Shown here: piece after piece, positions 36,281-45,068 of the stretch
How the letters are laid out: every line of letters begins with the position of its first letter
How positions within the stretch are numbered: position 1 is the first letter of the stretch
DNA from: Rhodococcoides fascians A25f
GTDB taxonomy: Bacteria; Actinomycetota; Actinomycetes; Mycobacteriales; Mycobacteriaceae
Length of the DNA: 64,000 bases
Assembly (NCBI RefSeq): GCF_000760935.2
Contig: NZ_CP049744.1
Coordinates: 1,054,001-1,118,000 of the forward strand
Reading direction: 5' to 3'
Notes under the pieces: model-generated
The model's input: only the letters and a program-made list of their open reading frames with translations
The model's database searches: none
Told to the model about the DNA's origin: nothing
Position numbers and translations under genes: made by a program

Positions 36281-37405
36281 ATGACGGCAATGTGGTTCGG
36301 CCTGGCGGCGATTGCACTGGTAGGTGCAGTGGCCCTGCTCTACATCGACAGGTCCAAGCGAGATCAATCCGGGCGGCTGCGGCAGATGTGGGCCAAGGCG
36401 CAGGGATACGAGTATCGACCGCACGATGAAGAACTGGTCACCCGGTTCTCCCGTGCGGCCCTGTCCAAGCCCGAATTCGACGTCGCTCTCGGCGTGGTGA
36501 CCGGTGTCCGACGGGGTGAGGAGTTCGTTCTCTTCGACGTCGAGGAAACGGGCACCATCGTGGCCGTGCAGCGCTCGGTCGGTTCCGACGTCGACATAGA
36601 CCTACGGCCTCGCTCGACGCCACCGCCGCGCGACGAGGACATGGAACTGCTCGGGTCCATCGGCCCGCGCGTGGTGTTCGCCACCGATGTCGATATCGCT
36701 CGCCGGGTCTGCGACCAGCGAATGGCTGCTTTCACCGAATCCGTTCCCGAAAATCTTCAGTTGCTGTGGAGCGAGAAGGACTGGACGCTGGGATCGCTGC
36801 CGCTGGGCAGCTCGGGCCGTGATTGGGACGCGGCCATCGACGCAGTCGCACGACTGTCCGGCATGCTGCACGTGCTTCCCCCCGTGCGCGGTAGCGCGGT
36901 CTACGGCGCACGCGCAGGCGAGCCCGGCCGTGATCGAGGCGATCCGGGCCGGCCGTTGGTCAAGGAAGCTCGCCCCCAGCAGGCCCGCGGCCCACAGCCC
37001 CAGCAGGCCCGCGGCCCACAGCCCCAGCAGGCCCAGTCGGAGCCGCGAGTTGCCGAGCCCTCCAGATCCGAGCCACGCGTTCGACCTCCCCAGGTGGCTC
37101 GTCCTCAGGTAGCGCGTCCCCAGACATCCCGTCCTCAGGAACCTCGCCCGCAGGAGCCCCGTCCCCAGGAGCCCCGTCCCCAGGAGCCCCGTCCCCAGGA
37201 GCCCCGTCCCCAGGAGCCCCGTCCTCAGGAACCCCGCGACCATGAGCCGCGTCCTCAGGAACCGGGTCGCAGGCCTCGTCCACCCAGGCCCGACGCGGCT
37301 GGTCCGCAGGCCGTACGTTCGGCGAGTCCGTCGCGCCCGGTACCGCGTCCGCCTGCGTCGCGTCCGATTCCGTTCGATTCCGAGCGTCGGCGCAATCAGC
37401 CCTGA
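36281..37405 (+). CDS. Rv0383c-like membrane-anchored protein with PQEPR repeats
   Basis: 374 aa. One N-terminal TM (residues 3-22, MWFGLAAIALVGAVALLYID) anchors a folded domain to ~200 (QMWAKAQGYEYRPHDEELVTRF ... GTIVAVQRSVGSDVDIDLRP). The last ~150 residues are low complexity: PQQARGPQ then seven PQEPR units, then Arg/Pro-rich. The place between clpB and pyrE matches Rv0383c in M. tuberculosis; the tail is probably variable between strains. No enzymatic motif seen. Confidence 0.75.
   Translation: MTAMWFGLAAIALVGAVALLYIDRSKRDQSGRLRQMWAKAQGYEYRPHDEELVTRFSRAALSKPEFDVALGVVTGVRRGEEFVLFDVEETGTIVAVQRSVGSDVDIDLRPRSTPPPRDEDMELLGSIGPRVVFATDVDIARRVCDQRMAAFTESVPENLQLLWSEKDWTLGSLPLGSSGRDWDAAIDAVARLSGMLHVLPPVRGSAVYGARAGEPGRDRGDPGRPLVKEARPQQARGPQPQQARGPQPQQAQSEPRVAEPSRSEPRVRPPQVARPQVARPQTSRPQEPRPQEPRPQEPRPQEPRPQEPRPQEPRPQEPRDHEPRPQEPGRRPRPPRPDAAGPQAVRSASPSRPVPRPPASRPIPFDSERRRNQP
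37133..37237 (+). repeat. 15-nt coding tandem repeat (seven PQEPR units)
   Basis: 105 nt in seven 15-nt units, each coding Pro-Gln-Glu-Pro-Arg, inside the Rv0383c-like gene. The central five units are almost identical in DNA (AGGAGCCCCGTCCCC), the outer ones use other codons, a sign of recent expansion from the middle. Confidence 0.9.
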
Positions 37406-37462
37406 TTTCTTTCGGGCGTGTTTACGGGCTCGGGAGCTCGGACGCAGCTAAATTCGTACCTC

Positions 37463-38041
37463 GTGACGGTTTTTGTGGTTGTGGCCATCGTGGTTGTCGT
37501 AGTCCTGTTGCTGGTCGGTTACGTCGCGAGCACGGTGCGTCGGCTGGGTCGGTACAGCGAGCAGACCGAGCAGAGTCTGCGGCTGGTCGACGTAGAGCTC
37601 GAGCGGCGGCACCAGCAATTGGTGCCGTTCATCGAGGCCGCCGACGCTTCCGGGTTGTCCGCCGATGCAGTGCGCCAGCTCGGCGGTGCTCGCTCGTGGT
37701 CCAGGGCCGTGCGTGATCGCGACCTGGGACCGGCGGCACAGGCGGCTGCCGAGAATGCGTTGTCCGCCGCCTTTCACGCCGTTCTCGCCGAGGCGGACGC
37801 GGGTCGGAACGTGTTGGGCAACTGGGCGTTTCAAGGACCGGCCGGGGAGCTGGCCGTGACCGAACGTCGAATTGCGGGGGCGGTGCGGGTCTACAACGAC
37901 ACCGCCTACCGACTGTCGCAGGCGATCGGCACCTTCCCGTCGTCCATCGTCGCCAAGTCTCGTGCTCTGACGGCGCCCGAACCGTTCGTGGAGACGAGGG
38001 ACGTCCTCGACGAGCAGTTGTCGGCCCAGGTCGCTGCGTAG
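37463..38041 (+). CDS. LemA family protein
   Basis: 192 aa from GTG 37463. N-terminal TM (residues 2-24, all Val/Leu/Ile) followed by the long helical LemA body with ERRHQQLVPFIEAA, AENALSAAFHAVLAEADAGRN and AVRVYNDTAYRLSQAIGTFPSSIVA, where YN and FP are the LemA family marks. Function in this group unclear. Follows the PQEPR protein by 57 nt and precedes pyrE. Confidence 0.8.
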   Translation: MTVFVVVAIVVVVVLLLVGYVASTVRRLGRYSEQTEQSLRLVDVELERRHQQLVPFIEAADASGLSADAVRQLGGARSWSRAVRDRDLGPAAQAAAENALSAAFHAVLAEADAGRNVLGNWAFQGPAGELAVTERRIAGAVRVYNDTAYRLSQAIGTFPSSIVAKSRALTAPEPFVETRDVLDEQLSAQVAA

Positions 38042-38146
38042 GGGCGGAGCGGCCGGAGTGGCGAGCCGCCAGGAACGACCCGCTTTGTTGTGGGTAAGTT
38101 CGTAGCGACCTTCGAAGATCCGTGGTGCGACGAGAGGAACCCCGAC

Positions 38147-38695
38147 ATGGCCGAGAGTGCCGCGAATTCGGACCGGCAGGAACTGGCCGATTTGGTGAAA
38201 GACCTTGCCGTCGTGCACGGGAAGGTCACGTTGTCCTCCGGCAAGGAAGCCGATTACTACGTGGATCTGCGTCGGGCGACGCTGCATCATCGGGCGGGCG
38301 CGTTGATCGGCTCGTTGATGCGTGACTTGGTCTCCGATTGGGATTTCGTGTCGGTCGGCGGGCTGACCATGGGCGCAGATCCGGTGGCGATGTCGATTAT
38401 GCATGCCCAGGGTCGTCCGATCGACGCGTTCGTGGTGCGTAAGGCTGCGAAGGCGCACGGCATGCAGCGTCAGATCGAGGGACCGGATATCGTCGGCAAA
38501 CGCGTTCTGGTGGTGGAAGATACGACGACGACCGGAAATTCGCCGCTCACTGCCGTCAAAGCTCTGCGGGACGCGGGCGCGACGGTCGTCGGGGTGGCCA
38601 CGGTGGTGGACCGGGCGACCGGGGCGGACGAGGTCATTGCTGCAGAGGGGCTCGAATATCGATCCCTGCTCGGCTTGGCAGACCTCGGCCTGTAA
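38147..38695 (+). CDS. pyrE: Orotate phosphoribosyltransferase
   Basis: 182 aa from ATG 38147, behind AGAGGA. PRPP-binding motif VLVVEDTTTTGNSPLTAV with the ED pair, plus KVTLSSGKEADYYVDLRRATLHH and the flexible-loop VRKAAKAHGMQRQIEG. It makes OMP from orotate and PRPP in pyrimidine synthesis. The frame stays open to 38090 but the RBS favours 38147. Converges on the sortase-like gene, with only 20 nt between the stops and no clear terminator. Confidence 0.95.
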   Translation: MAESAANSDRQELADLVKDLAVVHGKVTLSSGKEADYYVDLRRATLHHRAGALIGSLMRDLVSDWDFVSVGGLTMGADPVAMSIMHAQGRPIDAFVVRKAAKAHGMQRQIEGPDIVGKRVLVVEDTTTTGNSPLTAVKALRDAGATVVGVATVVDRATGADEVIAAEGLEYRSLLGLADLGL

Positions 38696-38715
38696 CCCCG
38701 GCCCGAATCGGCTTG

Positions 38716-39324
38716 CTAGCGAACCAATTGCGCGACGACCACAAAGTTGTCGTCGGTCGGTTCGCCGCCCTGGACGTCGCAGTTGGCCAGGATCAATCGT
38801 CCCGGTACCGAACGTCTGAGTTCGTTGTCGGCCAACAGGGATCCCTTGGGTAGGGGGCCGACCGATTCGACGGCGTACTCCAGAGTGCCGCTCGCGGTTC
38901 GCAGCACAACGGTGTCGCCTGGAGCAACCACCCGCAACGCCTTGAACGGGGCGTCCCGCTTCGAATAGTTGTGTCCGGCAACAACTACCGTCTGTTCGGT
39001 CGAGGTACCCGGCATGCCGCTCTCGGCCCACCAGGCCGGTAGTTCGTCCACTGGGTTCAGCACCTGGCCGCTCTCGCCGCCGCGATAGAGCGGATCGGGA
39101 TGGATGGGGCTGCTCAGATAGGTGGTGCCGTCCGAAGATCGGAGCTCGATGTACTCGGGCTGGGCAGGAGCGACGTCGCTCGCAGGCGCAGCCACCGAAA
39201 TCTGTGACTGCACCGGCGAGCGATCGGGTGCGGCGATCCCGACTTCGTCACTCGCACAACCTGATACGAGTAGAACGAAGGTCAGGATCGCCGTCCACAG
39301 CCAGCGGGTACTACGAGGTGGCAT
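38716..39324 (-). CDS. Sortase-like (class E/F type) protein with a lipoprotein signal
   Basis: 202 aa. H118 in VVVAGHNYSKRD and C182 in RLILANCDVQGGEP are where the catalytic His and Cys of actinobacterial sortases stand; the context ELPAWWAESGMPG before them is also sortase-F-like. Two oddities: the signal ends in a lipobox (VSGC, Cys23) instead of a plain TM anchor, and the usual Arg in the last strand is not seen (the segment reads EPTDDNFVVVAQLV). It overlaps the upstream surface-protein gene by 14 nt, so both are made together. It could be an active transpeptidase/carboxypeptidase or a non-catalytic relative. Confidence 0.75.
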   Translation of the reverse strand: MPPRSTRWLWTAILTFVLLVSGCASDEVGIAAPDRSPVQSQISVAAPASDVAPAQPEYIELRSSDGTTYLSSPIHPDPLYRGGESGQVLNPVDELPAWWAESGMPGTSTEQTVVVAGHNYSKRDAPFKALRVVAPGDTVVLRTASGTLEYAVESVGPLPKGSLLADNELRRSVPGRLILANCDVQGGEPTDDNFVVVAQLVR

Positions 39325-41158
39325 CGGAAGAGTTGCGGCGACGCAGGTAGAACACTCCACCCGCTGCCGCTACTACGACCACGCCCACTCCGGCGAGAAT
39401 CACCGGGGTGTTGGACGAGCTGTCCGATCCGCCCGACGCCTCGTTCGAGGAGTCGCCGAGTGCGAGATCGACCGGCGGCAGATCGCCGGCCACGCTGACG
39501 ACACCGTTCTCGTCGGTGGTGAAGTAATCCGCGACGGTGAACGATCCGTCCTCGTTCTTGACGCCGACCAGCGAGACGCCGGTCTTGTCGACGACGACGG
39601 TGTTCTCGTCGACCTCGGTGACCGGAACATCCTCGCGGACGGTGTTGCCCAGGTTGATGGTCCAGCTGAACTTCGGTCCGCTGGCGGCCAATTCGGCTGC
39701 CTCGGCCTTGAGGTCGGCCTCGACCTTCGCCTTGGCGTCGGCCTCGGTCTTGGCTGCCGTTGCAGCATCCTGAGCGGTTTTCAGGGTGGCTGCGGCTTCC
39801 GTGGCCTTGGTCTTTGCGGCAGCGGCTGCATCGGTCTTGGCCACAAGATCTGCGTCGGCGGCCGCAGCTGCGGCGTCGGCATCCACGACGGCCTGGGCGG
39901 CTGCGTCGGCCGTGGCCTGCAACGCAGCGATGTCGGCATCGGTCGGCGCTTCGTCGAGTGCTGCCTGTGCTGCTGTTGCAGCGGCGGCCTTGGCGTCGGC
40001 ATCGGCCTTGGCTGCGTCTGCCGTGTCACGGGCGTCGGACGCTGCCTTCTCCGACTCGGTTTCCTCACCGGCGGCAGCCTCTGCTGCTGCTTCGAGATTC
40101 TTGGCGTTCTGCTCGGCGATTGCGGCTACGGCTGCCGCGGTCTGAGCCTCGACGTGCAGAGCGAGGGATTTCGCGGCGGTGGCCGCTGCGGCGCGGGTGG
40201 CAGCAACGACCTTGGCGAGATTGAAGTTCTTGAACGACTCCTGCAGCGCTGCGACCGAGTCTTCCACTGCCTTGTTCGACGCGTCGGCGTCGGCCTTGGC
40301 GGTGGTAGCCAGTTCGGCCTTTGCGTTTGCGTCGGCGCGGGCGGCCTCGGCGGCGGCGGTGGCTTCGGGGTCTCCCGAGACCGCTGCTGCCTCGAGGTCG
40401 GCGGCAATCTTCTCTGCTGCTGCGGCGTCGGCTGCGGCCTGATCGGCTGCAGCCTTGGTCTCGTCGGCCTCGGTCTTCAATTCAGCTGCGGTGTTCTTGG
40501 CTGCGGTGACGTTTGCACTCGCGGCCTTGCTGGCGACTGCGGCAGCCTTGGCCTCTGCGGCTGCTGCTTTTGCCTTGACGTCGGCTTCGGCTGCTTGGAC
40601 CTCGGCCTTGGTGGCGTCGGTGCTCGCGCTGGCCTCGGCGGCCTTGGCCGTTTCGAGACGCACCTGGGCAGCAGCCGAAGCGGCTGCGGCTTCCTTGCTG
40701 GCAGCTTCGGCGTCGGTGATCGCCTGCTTCTCGGCGTCGGACAGCTGCGGAATGATGTCGAGGTTCACGGTCGCGGTTCCGTCGTCGTTGAAGACGACGC
40801 CGCCGGTCACCTGCGGCAGTGGACGGATGGCCGACGGGGCCTCGGGGGCCGGAACGGCGGCTGCGGCTGCGGCTGCCGCGGCTGCATCCTCGGGGGTGAC
40901 AGCGGGGGCGGGGGCTTGGAGCTGCCCGTCGACGGAGGCTGTGGCCGATCCGTCCACGCCTGCGCCTTCTCCGGCGGCGGGGGCCCCGGATTCGGTGCCG
41001 CCCTCGGTGGCCGGCTGCTCGACGGCGGAGCTTTCCGGGGTCGTCGGCTCCTGTGCACTGGCAATTCCCGGTGCAACGATGGAGAGGGACAGTGCCATGG
41101 CGGCCCCGGCAGCGGCGAGGCGCGCCTTCTTGGACCTGGCGATCGACTTCTGCGACAT
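39311..41158 (-). CDS. Long Ala-rich coiled-coil surface protein with C-terminal membrane anchor
   Basis: 615 aa. Sec signal peptide (ARSKKARLAAAGAAMALSLSIVAPGIASAQ), a Pro/Glu linker, then residues ~145-470 of Ala/Lys/Asp/Glu heptad-like sequence predicted as extended helix or coiled coil. A small beta-type domain follows (FSWTINLGNTVREDVPVTEV ... GSFTVADYFTTDENG), then a Ser/Gly linker, one hydrophobic segment (PVILAGVGVVVVAAAGGVFYL) and RRR. This is the outline of a sorted wall protein, yet no LPxTG or LAxTG motif stands before the TM. It shares 14 nt with the sortase-like gene. About 270 nt of non-coding DNA separate it from the MFS gene; I see no repeat or ORF there. Confidence 0.8.
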   Translation of the reverse strand: MSQKSIARSKKARLAAAGAAMALSLSIVAPGIASAQEPTTPESSAVEQPATEGGTESGAPAAGEGAGVDGSATASVDGQLQAPAPAVTPEDAAAAAAAAAAVPAPEAPSAIRPLPQVTGGVVFNDDGTATVNLDIIPQLSDAEKQAITDAEAASKEAAAASAAAQVRLETAKAAEASASTDATKAEVQAAEADVKAKAAAAEAKAAAVASKAASANVTAAKNTAAELKTEADETKAAADQAAADAAAAEKIAADLEAAAVSGDPEATAAAEAARADANAKAELATTAKADADASNKAVEDSVAALQESFKNFNLAKVVAATRAAAATAAKSLALHVEAQTAAAVAAIAEQNAKNLEAAAEAAAGEETESEKAASDARDTADAAKADADAKAAAATAAQAALDEAPTDADIAALQATADAAAQAVVDADAAAAAADADLVAKTDAAAAAKTKATEAAATLKTAQDAATAAKTEADAKAKVEADLKAEAAELAASGPKFSWTINLGNTVREDVPVTEVDENTVVVDKTGVSLVGVKNEDGSFTVADYFTTDENGVVSVAGDLPPVDLALGDSSNEASGGSDSSSNTPVILAGVGVVVVAAAGGVFYLRRRNSSDATS

Positions 41159-41432
41159 GGAGATTGTGGCCCTTCGGTCAGTGGCAGCATCGTGCTGCGC
41201 GCACCCGTCCTCCCACGCGGAACGAGTGTTGTTGGTGAGTCACACGAACAACCGTGATGGGGGAACCGTAAACCAACCGTCCGGTCCAGCAAACAGAAAA
41301 GGGCTTTACCAGTGGTTTGGTTATGAAAGTGTTACGGATGAGGCTCATGTGACGAAAGGGGCCGCAGATACGACGCGACGGCCGAGATCCGTGATCTCGA
41401 CCGTCGCGAAAAGGCTTTCGGATGAACGTAAT

Positions 41433-42659
41433 TCAGTCGCCGACCGTCACAGCCTGGGCTTCGTCGATGCTGTGAGGTGCAGGTTCGTGGTCGTCGACGT
41501 GAGCGAGCACCTTTCGTCCGGTGGCCAGGACGACGATCGCCAGCGCGGTGCACGCGGCACCCACCCAGAACGGCACGTGCATGTTGGACTCGCCCAGCTT
41601 GCCTGCCAGGTACGGCGCCGCTGCTCCACCGGTGAAGCGAACGAAGCTGTAGGCAGCCGATGCCGTCGACCGTTCGACCGGTGCCGAGATCATGACCGTC
41701 TCGGTGATCAGGGTGTTGTTGACGCCGAGGAACAACCCGGCCACGACGGTGCCCACGATCAGGACCGTCTTGTTTTCGGTGAACATCGCCATGACGGCCA
41801 GGTCGACGGCGAACAGCAGTAGCGCGAGCATCATCATGTTCAGCGTTCCGAAGGCCCGCTGCAGCTTCGGTGCGATGAACACCGACGCCACGGCCAGGCA
41901 CAGACCCCAGCCGAAGAAGATGAATCCGATCGAGTAGGTGCCCATGTCGAGCGGGAACGGCGTGTACGCCAGCAAGGTGAAGAAGCCGTAGTTGTAGAGC
42001 AGAGCAGTGATCCCGACGGTCAACAATCCGCGGTGCCGAAGAGCACGAAACGGATCGAGGATCGATGTGGTGTGCGCGGGCTTGGGGGTGTCCGGGAGCA
42101 TGACGATGAGCAGGATGAACGCGACGGCCATCAGTGCCGCGACGCCGAAGAACGGTCCACGCCAGCTGAATCCACCCAGGACACCGCCGACGAGGGGACC
42201 GGTCGCGATGCCGATACCCAGCGCGGCCTCGTAGAGGATGATCGCGCGCGCAACTCCGCCCGACGCGGCACCGACGATGGTCGACAGCGCCGTGGCGATG
42301 AAGAGTGCGTTGCCCAGTCCCCAGCCGGCGCGGAAGCCGATGATCTCGCCGACCGATCCGGACGTGCCGGCCAGCGCGGCGAAGACGACGATGATCGCCA
42401 GGCCGACCAGCAATGTGCGCTTCGGGCCGAAGCGGCTGGACACCACTCCGGTGATCAGCATCGCGACGCCGGTGACGAGCATGTAGCTGGTGAACAGCAG
42501 TGACACCTGGGACGGCGAGGCATCGAGTTGCTCACCGATGGGCTTGAGAATGGGATCGACGAGGCCGATGCCCATGAAGGCGATGACGCTGGCGAATGCG
42601 ACTGCCCATACCGCGCGCGGCTGCTTCAGCAGGCTGTCGGGGGAGGTGCTGGTGGTCAC
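41433..42659 (-). CDS. MFS transporter, drug-efflux type
   Basis: 408 aa, about 12 TM segments. Motif A-like SRFGPKRTLLVG follows TM2, and FRAGWGLGNALFIATALSTI and GPLVGGVLGGFSWRGPFF are typical of 12-TM drug:H+ antiporters. The start overlaps the marR stop by 4 nt, so expression is tied to that regulator. Export of an antibacterial or toxic organic compound is the likely role; substrate unknown. Confidence 0.88.
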   Translation of the reverse strand: MTTSTSPDSLLKQPRAVWAVAFASVIAFMGIGLVDPILKPIGEQLDASPSQVSLLFTSYMLVTGVAMLITGVVSSRFGPKRTLLVGLAIIVVFAALAGTSGSVGEIIGFRAGWGLGNALFIATALSTIVGAASGGVARAIILYEAALGIGIATGPLVGGVLGGFSWRGPFFGVAALMAVAFILLIVMLPDTPKPAHTTSILDPFRALRHRGLLTVGITALLYNYGFFTLLAYTPFPLDMGTYSIGFIFFGWGLCLAVASVFIAPKLQRAFGTLNMMMLALLLFAVDLAVMAMFTENKTVLIVGTVVAGLFLGVNNTLITETVMISAPVERSTASAAYSFVRFTGGAAAPYLAGKLGESNMHVPFWVGAACTALAIVVLATGRKVLAHVDDHEPAPHSIDEAQAVTVGD

Positions 42660-43117
42660 GAAAGAGTTCCTCTCATTCCGTGATCGACGGGCTCGAGGAT
42701 GCTGCGAAGTTCACCCAAGCCGTCGGTCAGTTTTTGGATCTGTTCTGGGTCGAGGTCGGACAGGTACGGGACCAGTCCGTCGACGAGGTGACGTCGACCG
42801 TCGGCCAGCCAACGGTGGCCGGCCTCGGTCATCTCGACGAGCACGGCGCGCGAGTCGTCGGGGTCGGATCGTCTGGTGACGAGGTCGGCGTTGCTCAGCT
42901 TGGCGAGCAACGCCGTCGCCGATGGTTGGGAGCATCGATCCAGCTCGGCGAAGGTGCTAATGCGCAGTGGCTGATACTCCTCGAGCAACGACAGGGCCCG
43001 CATCCATGCTCGCGGCCATTCGTCGCTGCCGAACCGGGCGGCCAATCGGACGAAGCGTGACGAACTGGTGACCAGCTGCGAGAGGAGGTCCCGGATGTCT
43101 TCGTCGGAGTGGCTCAC
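42656..43117 (-). CDS. MarR-family transcriptional regulator
   Basis: 153 aa from a GTG at 43117. Winged HTH: RISTFAELDRCSQPSATALLAKLSNADLVTRRSDPDDSRAV, the usual MarR recognition helix and DxRxxxV wing. It overlaps the MFS gene (ATGA), a standard regulator-pump pair. Likely autorepressor released by the pump's substrate; the inverted repeat just upstream of its start is the candidate operator. Confidence 0.92.
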   Translation of the reverse strand: MSHSDEDIRDLLSQLVTSSSRFVRLAARFGSDEWPRAWMRALSLLEEYQPLRISTFAELDRCSQPSATALLAKLSNADLVTRRSDPDDSRAVLVEMTEAGHRWLADGRRHLVDGLVPYLSDLDPEQIQKLTDGLGELRSILEPVDHGMRGTLS

Positions 43118-43126
43118 CGATTTATT

Positions 43127-43141
43127 GTTACATACACTAAC
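43127..43141. promoter_or_regulatory. Candidate MarR operator
   Basis: GTTA-CATACAC-TAAC, set in an AT-rich stretch (TTTATTGTTACATACACTAA) that contrasts with the GC-rich surroundings, 10 nt upstream of the marR start. Position and AT content suit autorepression; the arms are only 4 bp. Confidence 0.4.
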
Positions 43142-43198
43142 TATCTATCGCAACGCGGGGCCGACCTCCGGGGATAACCGGGGGAGCCAGGGGGCGAG

Positions 43199-43798
43199 TC
43201 AGTGTCGGCTCAGGAGATCGGCGATGTCGCGATCCCACTCGGCATTGCGTCGACCGTCGTACCGGAAGCACATCACGTGGTAGAAGCCGATGAGAACCAC
43301 CGCGACCAGCACCCAGCTACCGACTGCGTTGAAGATGGATGCGGCGACGACATCCGCCGACGTCAGTGGTCGCAAGCTCAGGTTGCCGCTGTTGTCGACC
43401 CAGATCTCGGTGGTGGTGCCCGCCGGAGAACCGGTGTCGACGCTGACGCGCCCGGTGTGCTCGACGCCCCGGTAGACCCAGCGTGAGTCGACGGCAGTGG
43501 CAGCTGCGGCACCGGACGAGCCGAACTCGGTCGAGGCAACGGACGTCGTCTCGGCGGTTGCCGTCGTGGTTGCGGTGACCTGGTGAATCGAGCTGCTCTG
43601 AGTCTCGAGGCGTTGTTGCTGATCGGCGTGGGCGCTCAGCCCGAGCCACAGCGACACCGGAATCATGACGATCAGCAACGCGGTGACCCAGTGCTTGATG
43701 CGGGCCTGACGGACGTCGCAGTCGCGGAGCAACGGGTTGGGGTAGCCGGAGAAGTCGGTGTGTGCCGAGCGGGCCTGCCCGGTGAGTTTACGGCGCAT
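43199..43798 (-). CDS. Rv1733c-like two-TM membrane protein
   Basis: 199 aa from ATG 43798; a GTG at 43810 would add four residues. It has NPLLRDCDVRQARIKHWVTALLIVMIPVSLWLG (start of the family, first TM ~35-57), an extracytoplasmic part with SRWVYRGVEHTGRVSVDTGSPAGTTTEIWVD, a second TM (~155-177) and a short tail. The arrangement matches the M. tuberculosis Rv1733c family, one member of which is a DosR-regulated antigen. Function unknown. Confidence 0.75.
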   Translation of the reverse strand: MRRKLTGQARSAHTDFSGYPNPLLRDCDVRQARIKHWVTALLIVMIPVSLWLGLSAHADQQQRLETQSSSIHQVTATTTATAETTSVASTEFGSSGAAAATAVDSRWVYRGVEHTGRVSVDTGSPAGTTTEIWVDNSGNLSLRPLTSADVVAASIFNAVGSWVLVAVVLIGFYHVMCFRYDGRRNAEWDRDIADLLSRH

Positions 43799-43929
43799 GA
43801 TGGTCCCCACTACTTCGAAATGATTCCGACCGACCTTTACACGATGACGAGCCGACCTGCGAGTATCAAGCAGGAGGGGTCAGCGTCACATGTGATGTCC
43901 GTTGTGATGGGTTCGGTGGAAGGAGTGGA

Positions 43930-44568
43930 ATGACTGTCGACCGGGTGCGTCGTGCCCGCGGTGCTGCTCTGGTTGCCGGAGCCGTGACGGTGGTCGGAGC
44001 CTGGACCGGCTCGACGCGGTTGCAATGCATCGCCAAGCCGCTGATCGTGCCTGCCCTGGCGACCGCGCTCGATCCGGCTCGCGACCGAGTGCTGTTGGCC
44101 GGTCTCGCCGCGGCGACGGCAGGTGATGTTCTGTTGATCGATCCCGACGACGATTCCGCTCTGGAATGGGGCGCGCGTGCATTCGCGGTGATGCAGGGAA
44201 GTTATGCCTGTCTGCTTCTTCGCCGAGGTGCACGACCGACACCGATCGACGCGATTCCGAGGTACGCCGGATGGGCGGCCGCGGCGGCTCTGCTGGCCCG
44301 ACGCCAGCCGGCGGTGGCGTCGACCCTGTCGGCGTACGGAGCCGTGCTGGCGACCACGTCGACGCTCTCTGCCGTTTCCCGGGCGCGCGGCGGCGATCGA
44401 CGGCTGATGATCGGCGGCGCGCTGTTCACCGCCTCCGATGCGCTGATCGTGTTCCGGCGACTGTTTCTGTCCGAGGAACGTCAACGCAGGACGGCGGAGG
44501 CGATCATCCTGTCGACGTACGTGGCGGCGCAGGTGCTACTCGTCGAGGCTCTGCGGTCGGGGCAGTAG
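43930..44568 (+). CDS. YhhN/TMEM86-family membrane protein (lysoplasmalogenase-like)
   Basis: 212 aa with about seven to eight hydrophobic segments. CIAKPLIVPALATAL, AATAGDVLLIDPDD, GGALFTASDALIVFRRLF and STYVAAQVLLVEAL are the YhhN family signatures, with conserved Asp and Lys in membrane positions. Animal relatives cut the vinyl-ether bond of lysoplasmalogens; the bacterial role is poorly known. Its last 33 nt overlap the convergent DUF3592-like gene. Confidence 0.82.
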   Translation: MTVDRVRRARGAALVAGAVTVVGAWTGSTRLQCIAKPLIVPALATALDPARDRVLLAGLAAATAGDVLLIDPDDDSALEWGARAFAVMQGSYACLLLRRGARPTPIDAIPRYAGWAAAAALLARRQPAVASTLSAYGAVLATTSTLSAVSRARGGDRRLMIGGALFTASDALIVFRRLFLSEERQRRTAEAIILSTYVAAQVLLVEALRSGQ

Positions 44569-44988
44569 CAGCACCCGTTCACGATGGGCCGGGTCGACGC
44601 GCACCGCGATCACCGTCCCCGGCTCGAACCGGGCGGTGTCGGATTCAGGGATGTCGTAGACGATCTTGCCGAAGTAGCTGCTCGAGCCCGGCACGGTGAA
44701 TTCCAGGTCCAGCTCGGCCGTGTCGTGGTCGATCCGGCGGATGGCATCCACCGTCGCCCAGCCCTCGACGCCGTGCTCGATCAGTTCCTTCTGCTCACGC
44801 GTCGGGCGGCCGGCGATCATCATCGCCAGTCCGAGAGCCGCGCCGAATCCGGCGACCAGGGCAGCGAGCTGATACGGAAGCGTTCCGGGCGGCGTTCGAG
44901 GGTTCAGCCAGCCGATCCAAATCGCCAGCACGACCGCGTACACGACCGTCACGACGACGACGGCACGCACGATTCTCGTGTTGTTCAC
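44536..44988 (-). CDS. DUF3592-like small membrane protein
   Basis: 150 aa. Two TM segments (residues ~8-28 and ~40-62), then a soluble domain with GVEGWATVDAIRRID, LDLEFTVPGSSSYFGKIVYDIP and PGTVIAVRVDPAHRERVLL, the DUF3592 pattern of beta strands. Function unknown. It ends inside the 3' part of the convergent YhhN gene. Confidence 0.75.
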   Translation of the reverse strand: MNNTRIVRAVVVVTVVYAVVLAIWIGWLNPRTPPGTLPYQLAALVAGFGAALGLAMMIAGRPTREQKELIEHGVEGWATVDAIRRIDHDTAELDLEFTVPGSSSYFGKIVYDIPESDTARFEPGTVIAVRVDPAHRERVLLLPRPQSLDE

Positions 44989-45041
44989 TTCGACACTCCT
45001 GGGCCGCCTGCAGCGGTGCTTCGATATTCGACGATAGGGGG

Positions 45042-45051
45042 TTACCGGTAA
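45042..45051. promoter_or_regulatory. Palindrome TTACCGGTAA before the SDR gene
   Basis: A perfect 10-nt palindrome 18 nt upstream of the SDR start, followed by GTAGGGTTACATGTACGG, which holds ACATGT. TetR proteins of lipid metabolism bind sequences like this. Only the palindrome is observed. Confidence 0.3.
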
Positions 45052-45068
45052 GTAGGGTTACATGTACG

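Noticed and set aside
39122..41257. A 711-codon plus-strand frame rich in Gly and Cys
   Set aside because: Shadow of the Ala-rich surface protein (GCN codons read as Gly/Cys-type codons on the other strand). No signal, motif or RBS.
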